Assembly (NCBI RefSeq): GCF_013375935.1
Contig: NZ_CP056117.1
Span: 4,030,001 to 4,094,000, forward strand
Origin: Enterobacter cloacae
GTDB taxonomy: Bacteria > Pseudomonadota > Gammaproteobacteria > Enterobacterales > Enterobacteriaceae
Reading direction: 5' to 3'
DNA: 64,000 nt
Shown here: positions 24,120 to 32,015 of the stretch, in pieces
Position numbering within the stretch: the first letter of the stretch is position 1
How the letters are laid out: each line of letters begins with the position of its first letter
Position numbers and translations under genes: made by a program
Notes under the pieces: generated by a model
What the model was told of the DNA's origin: nothing
Databases searched by the model: none
What the model saw: only the letters and a program-made list of their open reading frames with translations

Positions 24120-24575
24120 TCAGTACTGATGCGCGGTGGCGTTGTTGCCGAAGCCAACCTGCTGCACGGTCACCGTTGAACCGGACGCGGTCTGGTCTAC
24201 AGCCGCGCCGTTACCGCCGCCGAACTGTTTCACGCTGATAACCGAGTCTTTGCTGTTCCACTGGTCAATGGTTGCACTGTTACCAAAGCCTTTTTGCAGC
24301 AGATCGATGGAGCTGTCATCAGAGCCCTGCCCTACATCTGCGCCGTTACCGCCACCATGCTGGGTAATGGTCAGTTCAGAGTCTCTGGCATCCGTCTGCA
24401 GGGCCAGCGCGGAGTTACCGCCACCGTACTGGTAAATGCTCAGGGTTGAGTCAGGGCCATTATTGCCGCCTCCCCATCCACCGCCGTGGCCGCCGCCAAA
24501 CTGTGGTACCGCACCTGCGAAAGCACTGCCAGAAACTACGATTGCTGCAATAACTGCCACTTTGAAAAGTTTCAT
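24120..24575 (-). CDS. csgA: Major curlin subunit CsgA
   Basis: The 151-residue curli amyloid subunit has a signal peptide (to SAFAG), a Gly-rich N-terminal targeting segment (~residues 21-42) and five imperfect repeats of S-x5-Q-x-G-x-G-N-x-A-x3-Q type: starting STLSIYQYGGGN, SELTITQHGGGN, SSIDLLQKGFGN, SVISVKQFGGGN and STVTVQQVGFGN. The end NNATAHQY matches E. coli. It is exported through CsgG and polymerises on CsgB at the cell surface. csgB lies 39 bp upstream in the same operon. Confidence 0.98.
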   Translation of the reverse strand: MKLFKVAVIAAIVVSGSAFAGAVPQFGGGHGGGWGGGNNGPDSTLSIYQYGGGNSALALQTDARDSELTITQHGGGNGADVGQGSDDSSIDLLQKGFGNSATIDQWNSKDSVISVKQFGGGNGAAVDQTASGSTVTVQQVGFGNNATAHQY

Positions 24576-24614
24576 GGTAAACCCCCATCGGATTGATTAA
24601 GCCGTCGCGGATGG

Positions 24615-25070
24615 CTAGCGTTGAATAACGCGAATAGCCATTTGCGACTGTCTCTGTACTACAACTGCTGTTTTCTGCGTACCGTACTGCGTTATATTCG
24701 CCCTGTTACCCGAGCCTTTCTGGATAATCATGGCGGTATTGCCGAAAGCCCCCTGCTTAATACTCGCATCGTTGCCGTTACCCGACTGATCGATATAAGC
24801 AAGGTTATAAGCCCCTGACTGATCGACGTTCACTCGGTTATTTTCCCCATCCTGAGAAATTACGGACAGTAATTTAGCACCGCCCTGGCGAACATCAGCA
24901 TTATTCCCGGATCCCTGTTGACCAATAATGGCGGCCTGATTATATGAAGCTTTACTTAATTCATTAATCGCGAAGTTATATTCAGAAACGGCTAAATCTG
25001 AAGCTCCTGCGATTACAAATCCAGGCGCACCCAGTAATGTAAACATCATAAGCAACGTTTTGTTTTTCAT
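24615..25070 (-). CDS. csgB: Curlin nucleator CsgB
   Basis: A 151-residue protein with a signal peptide and five curlin-type repeats, each with a Q-x-G-x-x-N core (for example IIGQQGSGNNADVRQ and IDQSGNGNDASIKQ). The last repeat (residues ~133-151) is basic, ending VVVQRQSQMAIRVIQR, the part needed to anchor CsgB to the cell surface. CsgB nucleates CsgA polymerisation. It is the first gene of csgBA(C), behind a CsgD-type box 111 bp upstream. Confidence 0.97.
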   Translation of the reverse strand: MKNKTLLMMFTLLGAPGFVIAGASDLAVSEYNFAINELSKASYNQAAIIGQQGSGNNADVRQGGAKLLSVISQDGENNRVNVDQSGAYNLAYIDQSGNGNDASIKQGAFGNTAMIIQKGSGNRANITQYGTQKTAVVVQRQSQMAIRVIQR

Positions 25071-25180
25071 GCTGTCACCCTGGGCCTGGCTATAAAAGAA
25101 ACGTTTACTCCGTCGTTAACGCGGTTCGTTTTGTTAACGCCGCGTTACGAAAAACATTATGTCTGCCGGAAGTTATTTAA

Positions 25181-25191
25181 TATCTCACCCG
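25181..25191 (-). promoter_or_regulatory. CsgD-binding site upstream of csgBA
   Basis: CGGGTGAGATA on the minus strand fits the CsgD consensus CGGGKGAGNKA at every position. It lies 111-121 bp upstream of the csgB start, an activator position like that in E. coli. Confidence 0.8.
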
Positions 25192-25599
25192 TGCTTATTA
25201 TTTTTATATACCGCTTCACCTCAAAGTCGTAAACTTCGCCCCGGAAGCTGCCCCGCACGACAAATGCAAAAAGAAGATACTCGCTTTGCCGTTGTACAAC
25301 GAACAGGCGGACCGTCTAACTTTGGCTGGCCTCCTGCGCATGAAAAAGCACATCCTTTACGATCCGCGTGACGCGAAGCAAGTTTTCTTAAGAAAAACGT
25401 CCTGCTTAGAAAGGGCTTACTTTTTTTACGCTTCTCATACCCTCTGCCGGCTGGCCTGCGATAATACAAAGCAATAAACATCAGCCGGTTATAATAGTTT
25501 GCATGACGGATAAAATCTGTGCATCATTATTCACCTGTACAACTTTCACATTAACGTAAAATCAATATCTCGCGCAAAATACACATTTTAATATCCAGA

Positions 25600-25620
25600 G
25601 TTACATTCTGTTACAGTATT
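25600..25620 (+). promoter_or_regulatory. OmpR-type site at the csgD promoter
   Basis: GTTACATTCTGTTACAGTATT holds two TTACA half-sites ten bases apart, as in the high-affinity OmpR site (D1) of the E. coli csgD promoter. A -10-like TAGATT follows at 25648-25653, giving a leader of about 150 bases. Confidence 0.7.
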
Positions 25621-25812
25621 AACATTTGCTTTAAAGTTTGCAATAGCTAGATTGAAAACAGCAGCACGTTATTTGTTTTTAAATTTACCGCCTCCTCTGG
25701 AGGGGGTTTTTAACTACACACAGCAGTGCCACACCTGTCAGTACTTCTGGTTCCTCTTTCAATTACACGAGAGGGCAGCTGCCGGGTGTCATAAATAAAG
25801 TGGGGTTTCATC

Positions 25813-26463
25813 ATGTTTAATGAAGTCCATAGCTTACCCGGTCATACGTTATTGTTGATCACCAAACCTTCTTTACAGGCTACAGCGTTGTTGCAGCACT
25901 TAAAGCAATGTCTTTCACTGAGCGGGAAACTGCATAATATTCAACGTTCTTTTGATGACATCGCGCCTGGCAGCATCATTCTACTCGATATGATGGAAGC
26001 GGATAAAAAACTGATCCATTACTGGCAGGATAATTTAAGCAGGAAAAACAATAATATCCGTTTGCTATTATTGAATACCCCTGATGAGTATCCCTTCCGC
26101 GAAATAGAGAGCTGGCCACATATCAACGGCGTATTTTACGTCACTGAAGAAGAGAACCGTGTCGTAGAGGGGTTGCAGAGCATATTGCGCGGAGAGTGTT
26201 ATTTCTCGCAAAAGCTTGCCAGCTACCTGATTACCCACTCCGGCAATTATCGCTATAACAGTTCAGAATCCGCACTTTTGACGCACCGTGAGAAAGAGAT
26301 CCTGAACAAACTGCGTATCGGTGCTTCAAATATTGAAATCGCCCGTTCGTTATTTATCAGCGAAAATACGGTTAAGACGCATCTTTATAATCTTTTCAAA
26401 AAGATAGCTGTTAAAAATCGCACGCAGGCGGTGTCGTGGGCAAACGATAACCTCAGGCGCTAA
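25813..26463 (+). CDS. csgD: Biofilm master regulator CsgD
   Basis: The 216-residue LuxR/FixJ-family activator has the same length as E. coli CsgD. The N-terminal receiver-like domain lacks a normal phospho-acceptor set. The C-terminal helix-turn-helix (residues ~150-210) contains [18 protein letters not shown] and [19 protein letters not shown]. It activates csgBA and other matrix genes. The start at 25813 follows GTGGGG. It is first in csgDEFG and is controlled by OmpR and others at the long upstream region. Confidence 0.98.
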   Translation: MFNEVHSLPGHTLLLITKPSLQATALLQHLKQCLSLSGKLHNIQRSFDDIAPGSIILLDMMEADKKLIHYWQDNLSRKNNNIRLLLLNTPDEYPFREIESWPHINGVFYVTEEENRVVEGLQSILRGECYFSQKLASYLITHSGNYRYNSSESALLTHREKEILNKLRIGASNIEIARSLFISENTVKTHLYNLFKKIAVKNRTQAVSWANDNLRR

Positions 26464-26467
26464 TAGC

Positions 26468-26857
26468 ATGAAAAGCACGCTGAACTGGATTGCCGCCGCA
26501 GGCTTCCTGTTTGCTGTCGGAAGCCTTCAGGCTGTTGAGGTTGAAGTTCCGGGGCTGTTAACCGACCACACCGCTACCTCTGTCGGACACGATTTTTATC
26601 GCGCCTTCAGCGACAAGTGGGAAAGCGACTATCCCGGTAATTTAACCATCAACGAGAGGCCCAGCGCGCGCTGGGGAAGCTGGATCACAATAACCGCTAA
26701 TCAGGACGTTATTTACCAGACCTTTTTATTTCCAACGAAAAGAGACTTCGATCGGAACGTCGCTTTCGCGCTGGCACAAACAGAAGACGCTATTAACCGC
26801 CTGCAGTTAGACAAAGCTCTTTTGAGCACCGGCGATTTAGCAAAAGATGAGTTCTAG
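26468..26857 (+). CDS. csgE: Curli secretion specificity factor CsgE
   Basis: A 129-residue periplasmic protein with a signal peptide (cleavage near SLQAVEVEV). The conserved core includes [15 protein letters not shown] and [13 protein letters not shown]. CsgE caps the periplasmic side of the CsgG pore and directs CsgA to it. Its ATG lies 4 bp after the csgD stop. Overall length and sequence match E. coli CsgE. Confidence 0.96.
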   Translation: MKSTLNWIAAAGFLFAVGSLQAVEVEVPGLLTDHTATSVGHDFYRAFSDKWESDYPGNLTINERPSARWGSWITITANQDVIYQTFLFPTKRDFDRNVAFALAQTEDAINRLQLDKALLSTGDLAKDEF

Positions 26858-26883
26858 CAACGATACCTATTTCGGAGGCTGTT

Positions 26884-27300
26884 ATGCGTCTCGCACACAC
26901 GGTGATTTCGTTAATGCTCATTGCGCCATTAAGCTGGGCCGGAAATATGACCTTTCAGTTCCGCAACCCCAATTTTGGCGGCAACCCGAATAACGGGGCA
27001 TTTATGCTTAATCAGGCTCAGGCTCAAAACTCGTATAAGGACCCCAGCTATGACGATGATTTCGGTATCGAGACCCCGTCCGCGCTGGATAACTTCACTC
27101 AGGCGATCCAGTCGCAAATATTAGGAGGCTTGTTAACCAATATTAATACCGGCAAACCCGGCCGCATGGTGACTAACGACTTTATAGTCGATATTGCCAA
27201 CAAAGATGGGCAGCTTCAGTTAAATGTGACCGATCGTAAAACCGGAAGAACGTCGACAATTCAGGTTTCCGGCTTGCAGACCAGTTCAACTGATTTCTGA
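26884..27300 (+). CDS. csgF: Curli assembly factor CsgF
   Basis: A 138-residue secreted protein: signal peptide to about residue 19 (SWAG), then the conserved N-terminal segment [17 protein letters not shown] that inserts into the CsgG pore and forms a second constriction. The C-terminal part helps place CsgB at the cell surface. GGAGG precedes the ATG. It lies between csgE and csgG, with 26-bp gaps on both sides. Confidence 0.97.
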   Translation: MRLAHTVISLMLIAPLSWAGNMTFQFRNPNFGGNPNNGAFMLNQAQAQNSYKDPSYDDDFGIETPSALDNFTQAIQSQILGGLLTNINTGKPGRMVTNDFIVDIANKDGQLQLNVTDRKTGRTSTIQVSGLQTSSTDF

Positions 27301-27326
27301 ACACCTCCGAAATAAGGACAATCATC

Positions 27327-28160
27327 ATGCAGCGCTTTTTTATTTTAGTTGCGGTGTGCTTATTAAGCGGTTGTTTAACTGCTCCGCCGAAAGAAGCGGC
27401 TAAGCCAACGTTAATGCCCCGCGCCCAGAGCTATCGCGACCTGACGCATCTGCCGGTGCCAACCGGGAAGATATTCGTCTCGGTGTATAACATTCAGGAC
27501 GAAACGGGACAGTTCAAACCGTATCCGGCCAGCAACTTCTCGACGGCCGTCCCGCAGAGCGCAACCGCGATGCTGGTTACCGCCCTGAAAGATTCGCGCT
27601 GGTTTATTCCGCTGGAGCGTCAGGGACTGCAAAACCTGCTGAACGAACGAAAAATCATTCGTGCCGCTCAGGAGAATGGGACCGTCGGCGTCAATAACCG
27701 CATGCCGCTTCAGTCTCTCACCGCAGCCAATATCATGGTGGAAGGGTCGATTATCGGCTACGAAAGCAACGTGAAATCGGGCGGCGCAGGTGCGCGTTAC
27801 TTTGGCATTGGAGCCGACACGCAGTATCAGCTGGATCAGATTGCCGTCAGCCTGCGCGTGGTTAACGTGAGTACGGGCGAAATTTTGTCCTCCGTAACCA
27901 CCAGCAAAACGATACTCTCTTATGAGGTGCAGGCCGGGGTATTCCGCTTTATTGACTACCAGCGTTTGCTGGAGGGGGAAATTGGCTACACCGCCAACGA
28001 GCCGGTTATGCTGTGCCTGATGTCGGCTATCGAAACCGGGGTGATTTTCCTGATTAATGACGGTATCGATCGCGGCCTGTGGGATCTACAGAATAAGAGT
28101 GACGTAAGAAATGCGGTACTGGTGAAGTACCGTGAGATGTCGGTGCCGCCGGAATCGTGA
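27327..28160 (+). CDS. csgG: Curli secretion pore lipoprotein CsgG
   Basis: A 277-residue outer-membrane lipoprotein: lipobox LLSGC with Cys at residue 16, and a mature domain containing the constriction-loop region around VPTGKIFVSVYNIQDETGQFKPYPASNF (the Tyr-Asn-Phe residues Y, N and F of the pore). It forms the nonameric channel for CsgA and CsgB. Length and ends match E. coli CsgG. It is last in csgDEFG and followed by a strong hairpin shared with ycdZ. Confidence 0.97.
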   Translation: MQRFFILVAVCLLSGCLTAPPKEAAKPTLMPRAQSYRDLTHLPVPTGKIFVSVYNIQDETGQFKPYPASNFSTAVPQSATAMLVTALKDSRWFIPLERQGLQNLLNERKIIRAAQENGTVGVNNRMPLQSLTAANIMVEGSIIGYESNVKSGGAGARYFGIGADTQYQLDQIAVSLRVVNVSTGEILSSVTTSKTILSYEVQAGVFRFIDYQRLLEGEIGYTANEPVMLCLMSAIETGVIFLINDGIDRGLWDLQNKSDVRNAVLVKYREMSVPPES

Positions 28161-28171
28161 TCGGCAGCGCT

Positions 28172-28205
28172 AAAAAAGGCGAGATATCACTCTCGCCTTT
28201 TTTTA
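28172..28205. terminator. Bidirectional terminator between csgG and ycdZ
   Basis: TAAAAAAGGCGAGA-TATCAC-TCTCGCCTTTTTTTA: a long stem with A and T tracts on both sides, between convergent csgG and ycdZ. Confidence 0.92.
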
Positions 28206-28685
28206 TTCACTTACCGCCGTAACGCTCTGGTGCTTTTCTCGTCGGGCTGCAAGCCACAGACCGCTGTTCTTCATGGCATAGCCAAACAGTAATCCCAGCA
28301 TTACCGAAGGCACCACCAGCTTCCACTCCCCCTGCCCGGCAAAGGTGGCGCAGGCGCCCATAAACGTGCCGGGCACGAAGGAGAGCAGCAGATGTTTTGC
28401 CTGAATGCACATCAGGAAGGCCACAACCCCGGTCATGACGTAACCCAGCATCTCGATATGCGGCGCCAGCGCGCTGCCCTTCATGATGACCATCGCCCAG
28501 GCTACCCCGCTCAGCAGGGTACAGCCCGAAATAAACAGCCCCTTCAGGCCACCCTGCGGGCAGGCGAAATAGGCCGTGCAGCCCAGGAAACCCGCCCAGC
28601 TCAACAAACCGAGAGACACCGCTACCCATCCCCAGATGCCGGAGAGGATGCCTGTCGTGAGTGCAATACAAAGTAAGATATTCAT
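28203..28685 (-). CDS. ycdZ: DUF1097 inner-membrane protein YcdZ
   Basis: A 160-residue protein with about five hydrophobic membrane segments, matching the DUF1097 family and E. coli YcdZ in size and position. The start at 28685 (MNILLCIALT) begins the first membrane helix directly; an upstream in-frame start adds 16 polar residues without homology. There is a short basic cytoplasmic tail (AARREKHQSV). Function is unknown. Confidence 0.92.
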   Translation of the reverse strand: MNILLCIALTTGILSGIWGWVAVSLGLLSWAGFLGCTAYFACPQGGLKGLFISGCTLLSGVAWAMVIMKGSALAPHIEMLGYVMTGVVAFLMCIQAKHLLLSFVPGTFMGACATFAGQGEWKLVVPSVMLGLLFGYAMKNSGLWLAARREKHQSVTAVSE

Positions 28686-28781
28686 GGTGCGCATCTTAGC
28701 AGATGCGCACCGGGGAAATGAGATCGGAAGCACATTACGTGCAAGTTGAAATGTATCGTTGCAGGATTTTTGTGACTTAAA

Positions 28782-29336
28782 TCACTCTTCGTTCTCTTCT
28801 TCCAGCTCATCCCACATCGCAGCGATGGCATCGCGCGTCAGGGGTGCCAGCGTTCTCCAGAATGGCGAGGTGGCGTGAGCCTCAACTTTGCCGAGGAAAG
28901 TGCCGCACCAGGGCAGCAGGTACGTATCGAACAGGGTTTCAATCGCCTCATTCTCATCGTCCCCCGCATTATCCTCAATCCACGAGGCCGCCAGCAGCAG
29001 CGTACCGATATGATCGGCTGGCATATCCGTCAGCGGCATGCCGCGTTCTGAAAGAAATGCCCGCACCTCCGCCTCGGTTGCACCTTCCTGCCATGCAGAA
29101 CGATACGGCGAAACGCGACACTCTTCCCCCACGAACAGCGCGTTGTAATCGGTTGAAATCTGCTGCATGTCGCAGCTTTTTTGCAAACGTTCCAGCAAAT
29201 CATCCTGCTCCAGCGGCCAATTCTGCGCCAGTTTACCTTCACGGATTAGGGTAAACAGCGGAACCAGCAGCGGGTCCTGCGGCTGGCGGTAATATAAGGT
29301 GCCCAGCACGCGACAAAGGATGGAAAACTCATTCAT
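28782..29336 (-). CDS. ycdY: TorD/DmsD-type chaperone YcdY
   Basis: A 184-residue, all-helical, acidic protein of the TorD/DmsD redox-enzyme maturation family. The family region MPADHIGTLLLAASWIED is near residues 104-121. In E. coli YcdY acts as a chaperone that activates YcdX by assisting zinc insertion, and both affect swarming. It lies 19 bp downstream of ycdX on the same strand, consistent with that partnership. Confidence 0.95.
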   Translation of the reverse strand: MNEFSILCRVLGTLYYRQPQDPLLVPLFTLIREGKLAQNWPLEQDDLLERLQKSCDMQQISTDYNALFVGEECRVSPYRSAWQEGATEAEVRAFLSERGMPLTDMPADHIGTLLLAASWIEDNAGDDENEAIETLFDTYLLPWCGTFLGKVEAHATSPFWRTLAPLTRDAIAAMWDELEEENEE

Positions 29337-29355
29337 GTTTCTGTTCCGTAATTAA

Positions 29356-30093
29356 TTAAAGATCGGCAAATTCATCAATCGGTGCCATGCCGCGCGACTC
29401 AAGGAAGTCGAGCATACGCCGCGGCGTGACGTTCAGGATCCGTTCTTCCGGGAAGTTCACGTCCTGCATAATTTTCAGGCACTCGCTGAAGTCACCCAGC
29501 GTGAAGGCGGTGTGTGAATCAGAGCCCAGCGCCACCATCCCGCCCGCGTCACGCACGGCCGCCGCCACGGCGCGACAGTTTGCTTCACTGCCCTTGCGCG
29601 AGTGAACAAACGAGGAGTTATTAATTTCCAGCGCCACGCGGTGTTTTGCCGCCGCCTGCGCCACGGCCTCAATATCAATCGGGTATTTAGGGTTGCCCGG
29701 ATGGCTGATAATGTGCACGTTGCCGCTGGCTATGGTGGCGATCATCGCCGCGGTATTGGTGTCTTTATCCTGCGGCGCAAAAACGGGCTCATGAAAACCG
29801 GCGAGGATCAGATCTAACGAGGTCAGCATCGGGCCGGTGCAGTCAATTTCACCGTCGATATTTTTGATATTCGCTTCAATGCCGCGCAGTATCCCGATGC
29901 CGTCTACCAGACGAGGCCAGATACGCATATTCACAAAATGCCAGTAGTGCGGCGCATCCGCCATATCCGGGCCGTGATCGGTTATCGCAAACAGCTTAAT
30001 GCCCTTAAGCTTCGCCTGAGCGATATAATCATGGAGGTTGCTGTAAGCGTGGGTGCTGGCGACGGTATGCATATGCAGGTCAACGGGATACAT
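29356..30093 (-). CDS. ycdX: PHP-domain zinc phosphatase YcdX
   Basis: A 245-residue PHP-fold hydrolase. Metal ligands are visible: [10 protein letters not shown] (residues ~4-13), ITDHGPDM (~39), FHEPVF (~98), ISHPGNPK (~131) and GSDSHTAF (~194). E. coli YcdX holds a trinuclear zinc site and has phosphatase activity; its natural substrate is unknown. ycdY follows in the same operon. A ribosome site GGAGAG precedes the ATG at 30093. Confidence 0.96.
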   Translation of the reverse strand: MYPVDLHMHTVASTHAYSNLHDYIAQAKLKGIKLFAITDHGPDMADAPHYWHFVNMRIWPRLVDGIGILRGIEANIKNIDGEIDCTGPMLTSLDLILAGFHEPVFAPQDKDTNTAAMIATIASGNVHIISHPGNPKYPIDIEAVAQAAAKHRVALEINNSSFVHSRKGSEANCRAVAAAVRDAGGMVALGSDSHTAFTLGDFSECLKIMQDVNFPEERILNVTPRRMLDFLESRGMAPIDEFADL

Positions 30094-30150
30094 CTTTCTC
30101 TCCTCTGCGTTTTTTCCAAAGGATAGCAGTTATCAGCGGCGAATATTAGC

Positions 30151-30176
30151 AAAAACCCGGCGAACGCCGGGTTTCT
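30151..30176 (-). terminator. Terminator after ghrA
   Basis: Minus strand AAACCCGGCG-TT-CGCCGGGTTTTTG stem with T tract, immediately after the ghrA stop and before ycdX. Confidence 0.85.
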
Positions 30177-30177
30177 C

Positions 30178-31116
30178 TCAGTAGCCTCGCTGTCTGTCGA
30201 CCTGTCCGGTCACCGCGTTGCCCTTCTCTATCTCGCTGATGGTATGCGAGATATACGCTACGGCCTCTGCCGGACGCGTCACGGCCGCAACATGTGGCGT
30301 CATCGCCACGCGGGGGTGAGCCCAGAGCGGGCTTTCCGCCGGCAGCGGCTCGCGGCTATACACGTCCAGCATGGCGCCTTTCAGCTTACCGCTGTCGAGC
30401 GCGTTCAGCAGATCGTCCTCTACAACGTGCACCCCGCGCGCCAGGTTCATCAGGTAGCTCTGGTCAGCCAGCTGGCTGAGGAGCGCACCGTTAATAATGC
30501 CAACCGTCTCCGCCGTATTCGGCAGCAGGTTAATGAGGACACGCGTCTGTTTCAGGAACGCGGGGAGTTCGTCCATGCCGGCAAAACTCTCGACGCCCAG
30601 GTAATTCTTGCGGCTGCGGCTCCAGCAGCGCAGCGGGAAGCCCCACGGCGCGAGCGCTTCTGCCACTTTTGAGCCCAATACCCCCGCCCCGAGAATGCCG
30701 ATGGTAAAATCTTCACGCTGATAGTCCGGGAGCGGTTCCCAGTGGGCCCTCTGCTTAAACGCCTGATAATCGTCAAAGCGGCGGAACCAGTGCAGCACCT
30801 GGCTCACGGCATATTCCTGCATCTGCTGGCCCATGCCGGTATCTTCCAGCCGGAACAGGGGAATATCCTCCGCCAGCATTTCCGGGTGTGCCTTCAGCTT
30901 ACTTAAAATGGAATCCACGCCAGCGCCGAGGGCAAACACCGCCTTCAGCCTGCGCCCCTGAAGCATTTCAACCGGCGGATGCCAGACGAGGGCGTAGTCG
31001 GCATGTTCATTATCGCCCCGCTTCCACTCGCGAACGCGTGCGCCAGGCAGTGCAGCCGCGATCGCGTCAATCCAGTAAGCCGTATCAAAAGTGGGGTGAT
31101 AGAAGATAATATCCAT
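30178..31116 (-). CDS. ghrA: Glyoxylate/hydroxypyruvate reductase GhrA
   Basis: This 312-residue 2-hydroxyacid dehydrogenase equals E. coli GhrA in length. The NAD(P)-binding motif is [15 protein letters not shown] (residues ~141-155); the catalytic arginine lies in [14 protein letters not shown] and the catalytic histidine in [11 protein letters not shown]. It reduces glyoxylate and hydroxypyruvate using NADPH. The start at 31116 ([12 protein letters not shown]) matches E. coli; two extra codons upstream are possible. The next element upstream is a tRNA-Ser gene, as in E. coli (serX). Confidence 0.97.
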   Translation of the reverse strand: MDIIFYHPTFDTAYWIDAIAAALPGARVREWKRGDNEHADYALVWHPPVEMLQGRRLKAVFALGAGVDSILSKLKAHPEMLAEDIPLFRLEDTGMGQQMQEYAVSQVLHWFRRFDDYQAFKQRAHWEPLPDYQREDFTIGILGAGVLGSKVAEALAPWGFPLRCWSRSRKNYLGVESFAGMDELPAFLKQTRVLINLLPNTAETVGIINGALLSQLADQSYLMNLARGVHVVEDDLLNALDSGKLKGAMLDVYSREPLPAESPLWAHPRVAMTPHVAAVTRPAEAVAYISHTISEIEKGNAVTGQVDRQRGY

Positions 31117-31284
31117 AGTCATTCCTGCCTTTTTCGCGCGGTTTTATTTTCATTTTCAACTGGATTGCCAGCATAACAAATTTAACGGGAAACCGCGTTG
31201 CTGATAAAAGAGGCGCTTTTCGCACATTTCGGAATCAGGTTGCCTGAAGTTTGTCTAAACGCGCTAAATTACTGAAAAAGTGAG

Positions 31285-31313
31285 TTGACGGCAGTACGGC
31301 TTTTCCTTACATT
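31285..31313 (+). promoter_or_regulatory. Promoter of first tRNA-Ser
   Basis: -35 TTGACG at 31285-31290 and -10 TACATT at 31308-31313, 17 bp apart, followed by the GC-rich discriminator AGCGCCCGTCCC. Such discriminators mark stable-RNA promoters under stringent control. Confidence 0.7.
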
Positions 31314-31347
31314 AGCGCCCGTCCCGACAACAACGGGATGACAATAT

Positions 31348-31435
31348 GGTGAGGTGTCCGAGTGGCTGAAGGAGCACGCCTGGAAAGTGTGTATACGGCA
31401 ACGTATCGGGGGTTCGAATCCCCCCCTCACCGCCA
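31348..31435 (+). tRNA. serX: tRNA-Ser (anticodon GGA), first copy
   Basis: An 88-base class II tRNA with encoded CCA. The acceptor arm GGTGAGG pairs with CCTCACC, and the anticodon loop CTGGAAA gives anticodon GGA, reading UCC/UCU. The T arm GGGGG-TTCGAAT-CCCCC and a long variable arm (TGTGTATACGGCAACGTATC) are typical of serine tRNAs. Location next to ghrA matches E. coli serX. A second, identical gene lies at 34727. Confidence 0.97.
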
Positions 31436-31948
31436 TATTTAAAGAAGAGCTCGCATGAAAATGCGGGCTTTTTTTTTCGCATATTGCACGCCAGTGGGGG
31501 GATGAGAATCCCCGACCGGGGTTCGACAATTGGCGCAGCCAGTTGGACAGACTGAGAGCGCAGCGAACAGGCTCCCCGCAGGGCGAGCGAAGCGAGTCAA
31601 TCCCCCCCTCACCGCCATATTTAAAGAAGAGCTCGCATGAAAATGCGGGCTTTTTTTTCGCATATTGCACGCCTGCGGGGGGATGAGACCCCCCGACCGG
31701 GGATCGACAACTGGCGACAGCCAGTTGGACAGACTGAGAGCGCAGCGAACAGGCTGCCCGCAGGGCGAGCGAAGCGAGTCAATCCCCCCCCCTCACCGCC
31801 ATATTTAAAGAAGAGCTCGTACGAAAGTACGGGCTTTTTTTCGCATATTGCACGCCTGCGGGGGGGATGAGAATCCCCGACCGGGGTTCGACAACTGGCG
31901 CAGCCAGTTGGACAGACTGCGAGCGCAGCGATTCAGTCCCCCCCTCAC
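31436..31948 (+). repeat. Tandem ~182-bp repeats downstream of first tRNA-Ser (rtT-like)
   Basis: Three tandem units follow the tRNA, with periods of 182, 182 (plus two extra C) and a shortened ~154 bp. Each unit opens with a terminator hairpin (GCTCGCAT-GAAA-ATGCGGGC then a T run), continues with a CCCCGACCGGGG region and the hairpin CAACTGGC-GCA-GCCAGTTG, and most end with the last 19 bases of the tRNA (AATCCCCCCCTCACCGCCA; at 31599-31617, and with two extra C at 31781-31801). The third unit stops at CCCCCCCTCACC and runs into a different palindromic repeat. Open frames here are artefacts of the repeat. Confidence 0.92.
31449..31477 (+). terminator. Terminator of first tRNA-Ser transcript
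   Basis: GCTCGCAT-GAAA-ATGCGGGC stem followed by nine T residues, 14 bp after the tRNA. The same hairpin recurs in each downstream repeat unit. Confidence 0.9.
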
Positions 31949-31980
31949 CCTAACCCTCTCCCCAGAGGGGAGAGGGGATA
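31937..31980. repeat. GC-rich palindromic intergenic repeat, copy A
   Basis: CCCCTCACCCTAACCCTCTCCCC-AGA-GGGGAGAGGGG type element at the 3' end of the lysR gene. Related elements occur at 43646 and 50028. It is fused directly to the last tRNA-derived repeat. Confidence 0.8.
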
Positions 31981-32015
31981 TTTCGGTGCTCGCATTCAGT
32001 TGTCCCCCGGAAACG

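Larger units (their letters stand above)
25071..25812. promoter_or_regulatory. Curli divergent control region (csgB / csgD)
   Basis: A 742-bp gene-free region, similar in size to that of E. coli. The half nearest csgD (25600-25812) is strongly like E. coli csgD upstream DNA, including ACTACACACAGCAGTGCCAC and CTGTCAGTACTTCTGGT in the untranslated leader, the known target of several small RNAs. The half near csgB contains a CsgD box. The middle (about 25200-25500) contains short open frames with no family resemblance; I see nothing convincing there. Confidence 0.8.

Noticed and set aside
25221..25481. 86-codon minus-strand frame in the curli control region (and a 63-codon frame on the plus strand)
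   Set aside because: No homology, no ribosome site, odd composition rich in Arg and Cys.
31269..31670. Open frames of 60-144 codons inside the tRNA-Ser repeat arrays (both loci)
   Set aside because: They arise from the repeated units, change frame between copies and overlap tRNA and terminators; commonly mis-annotated.
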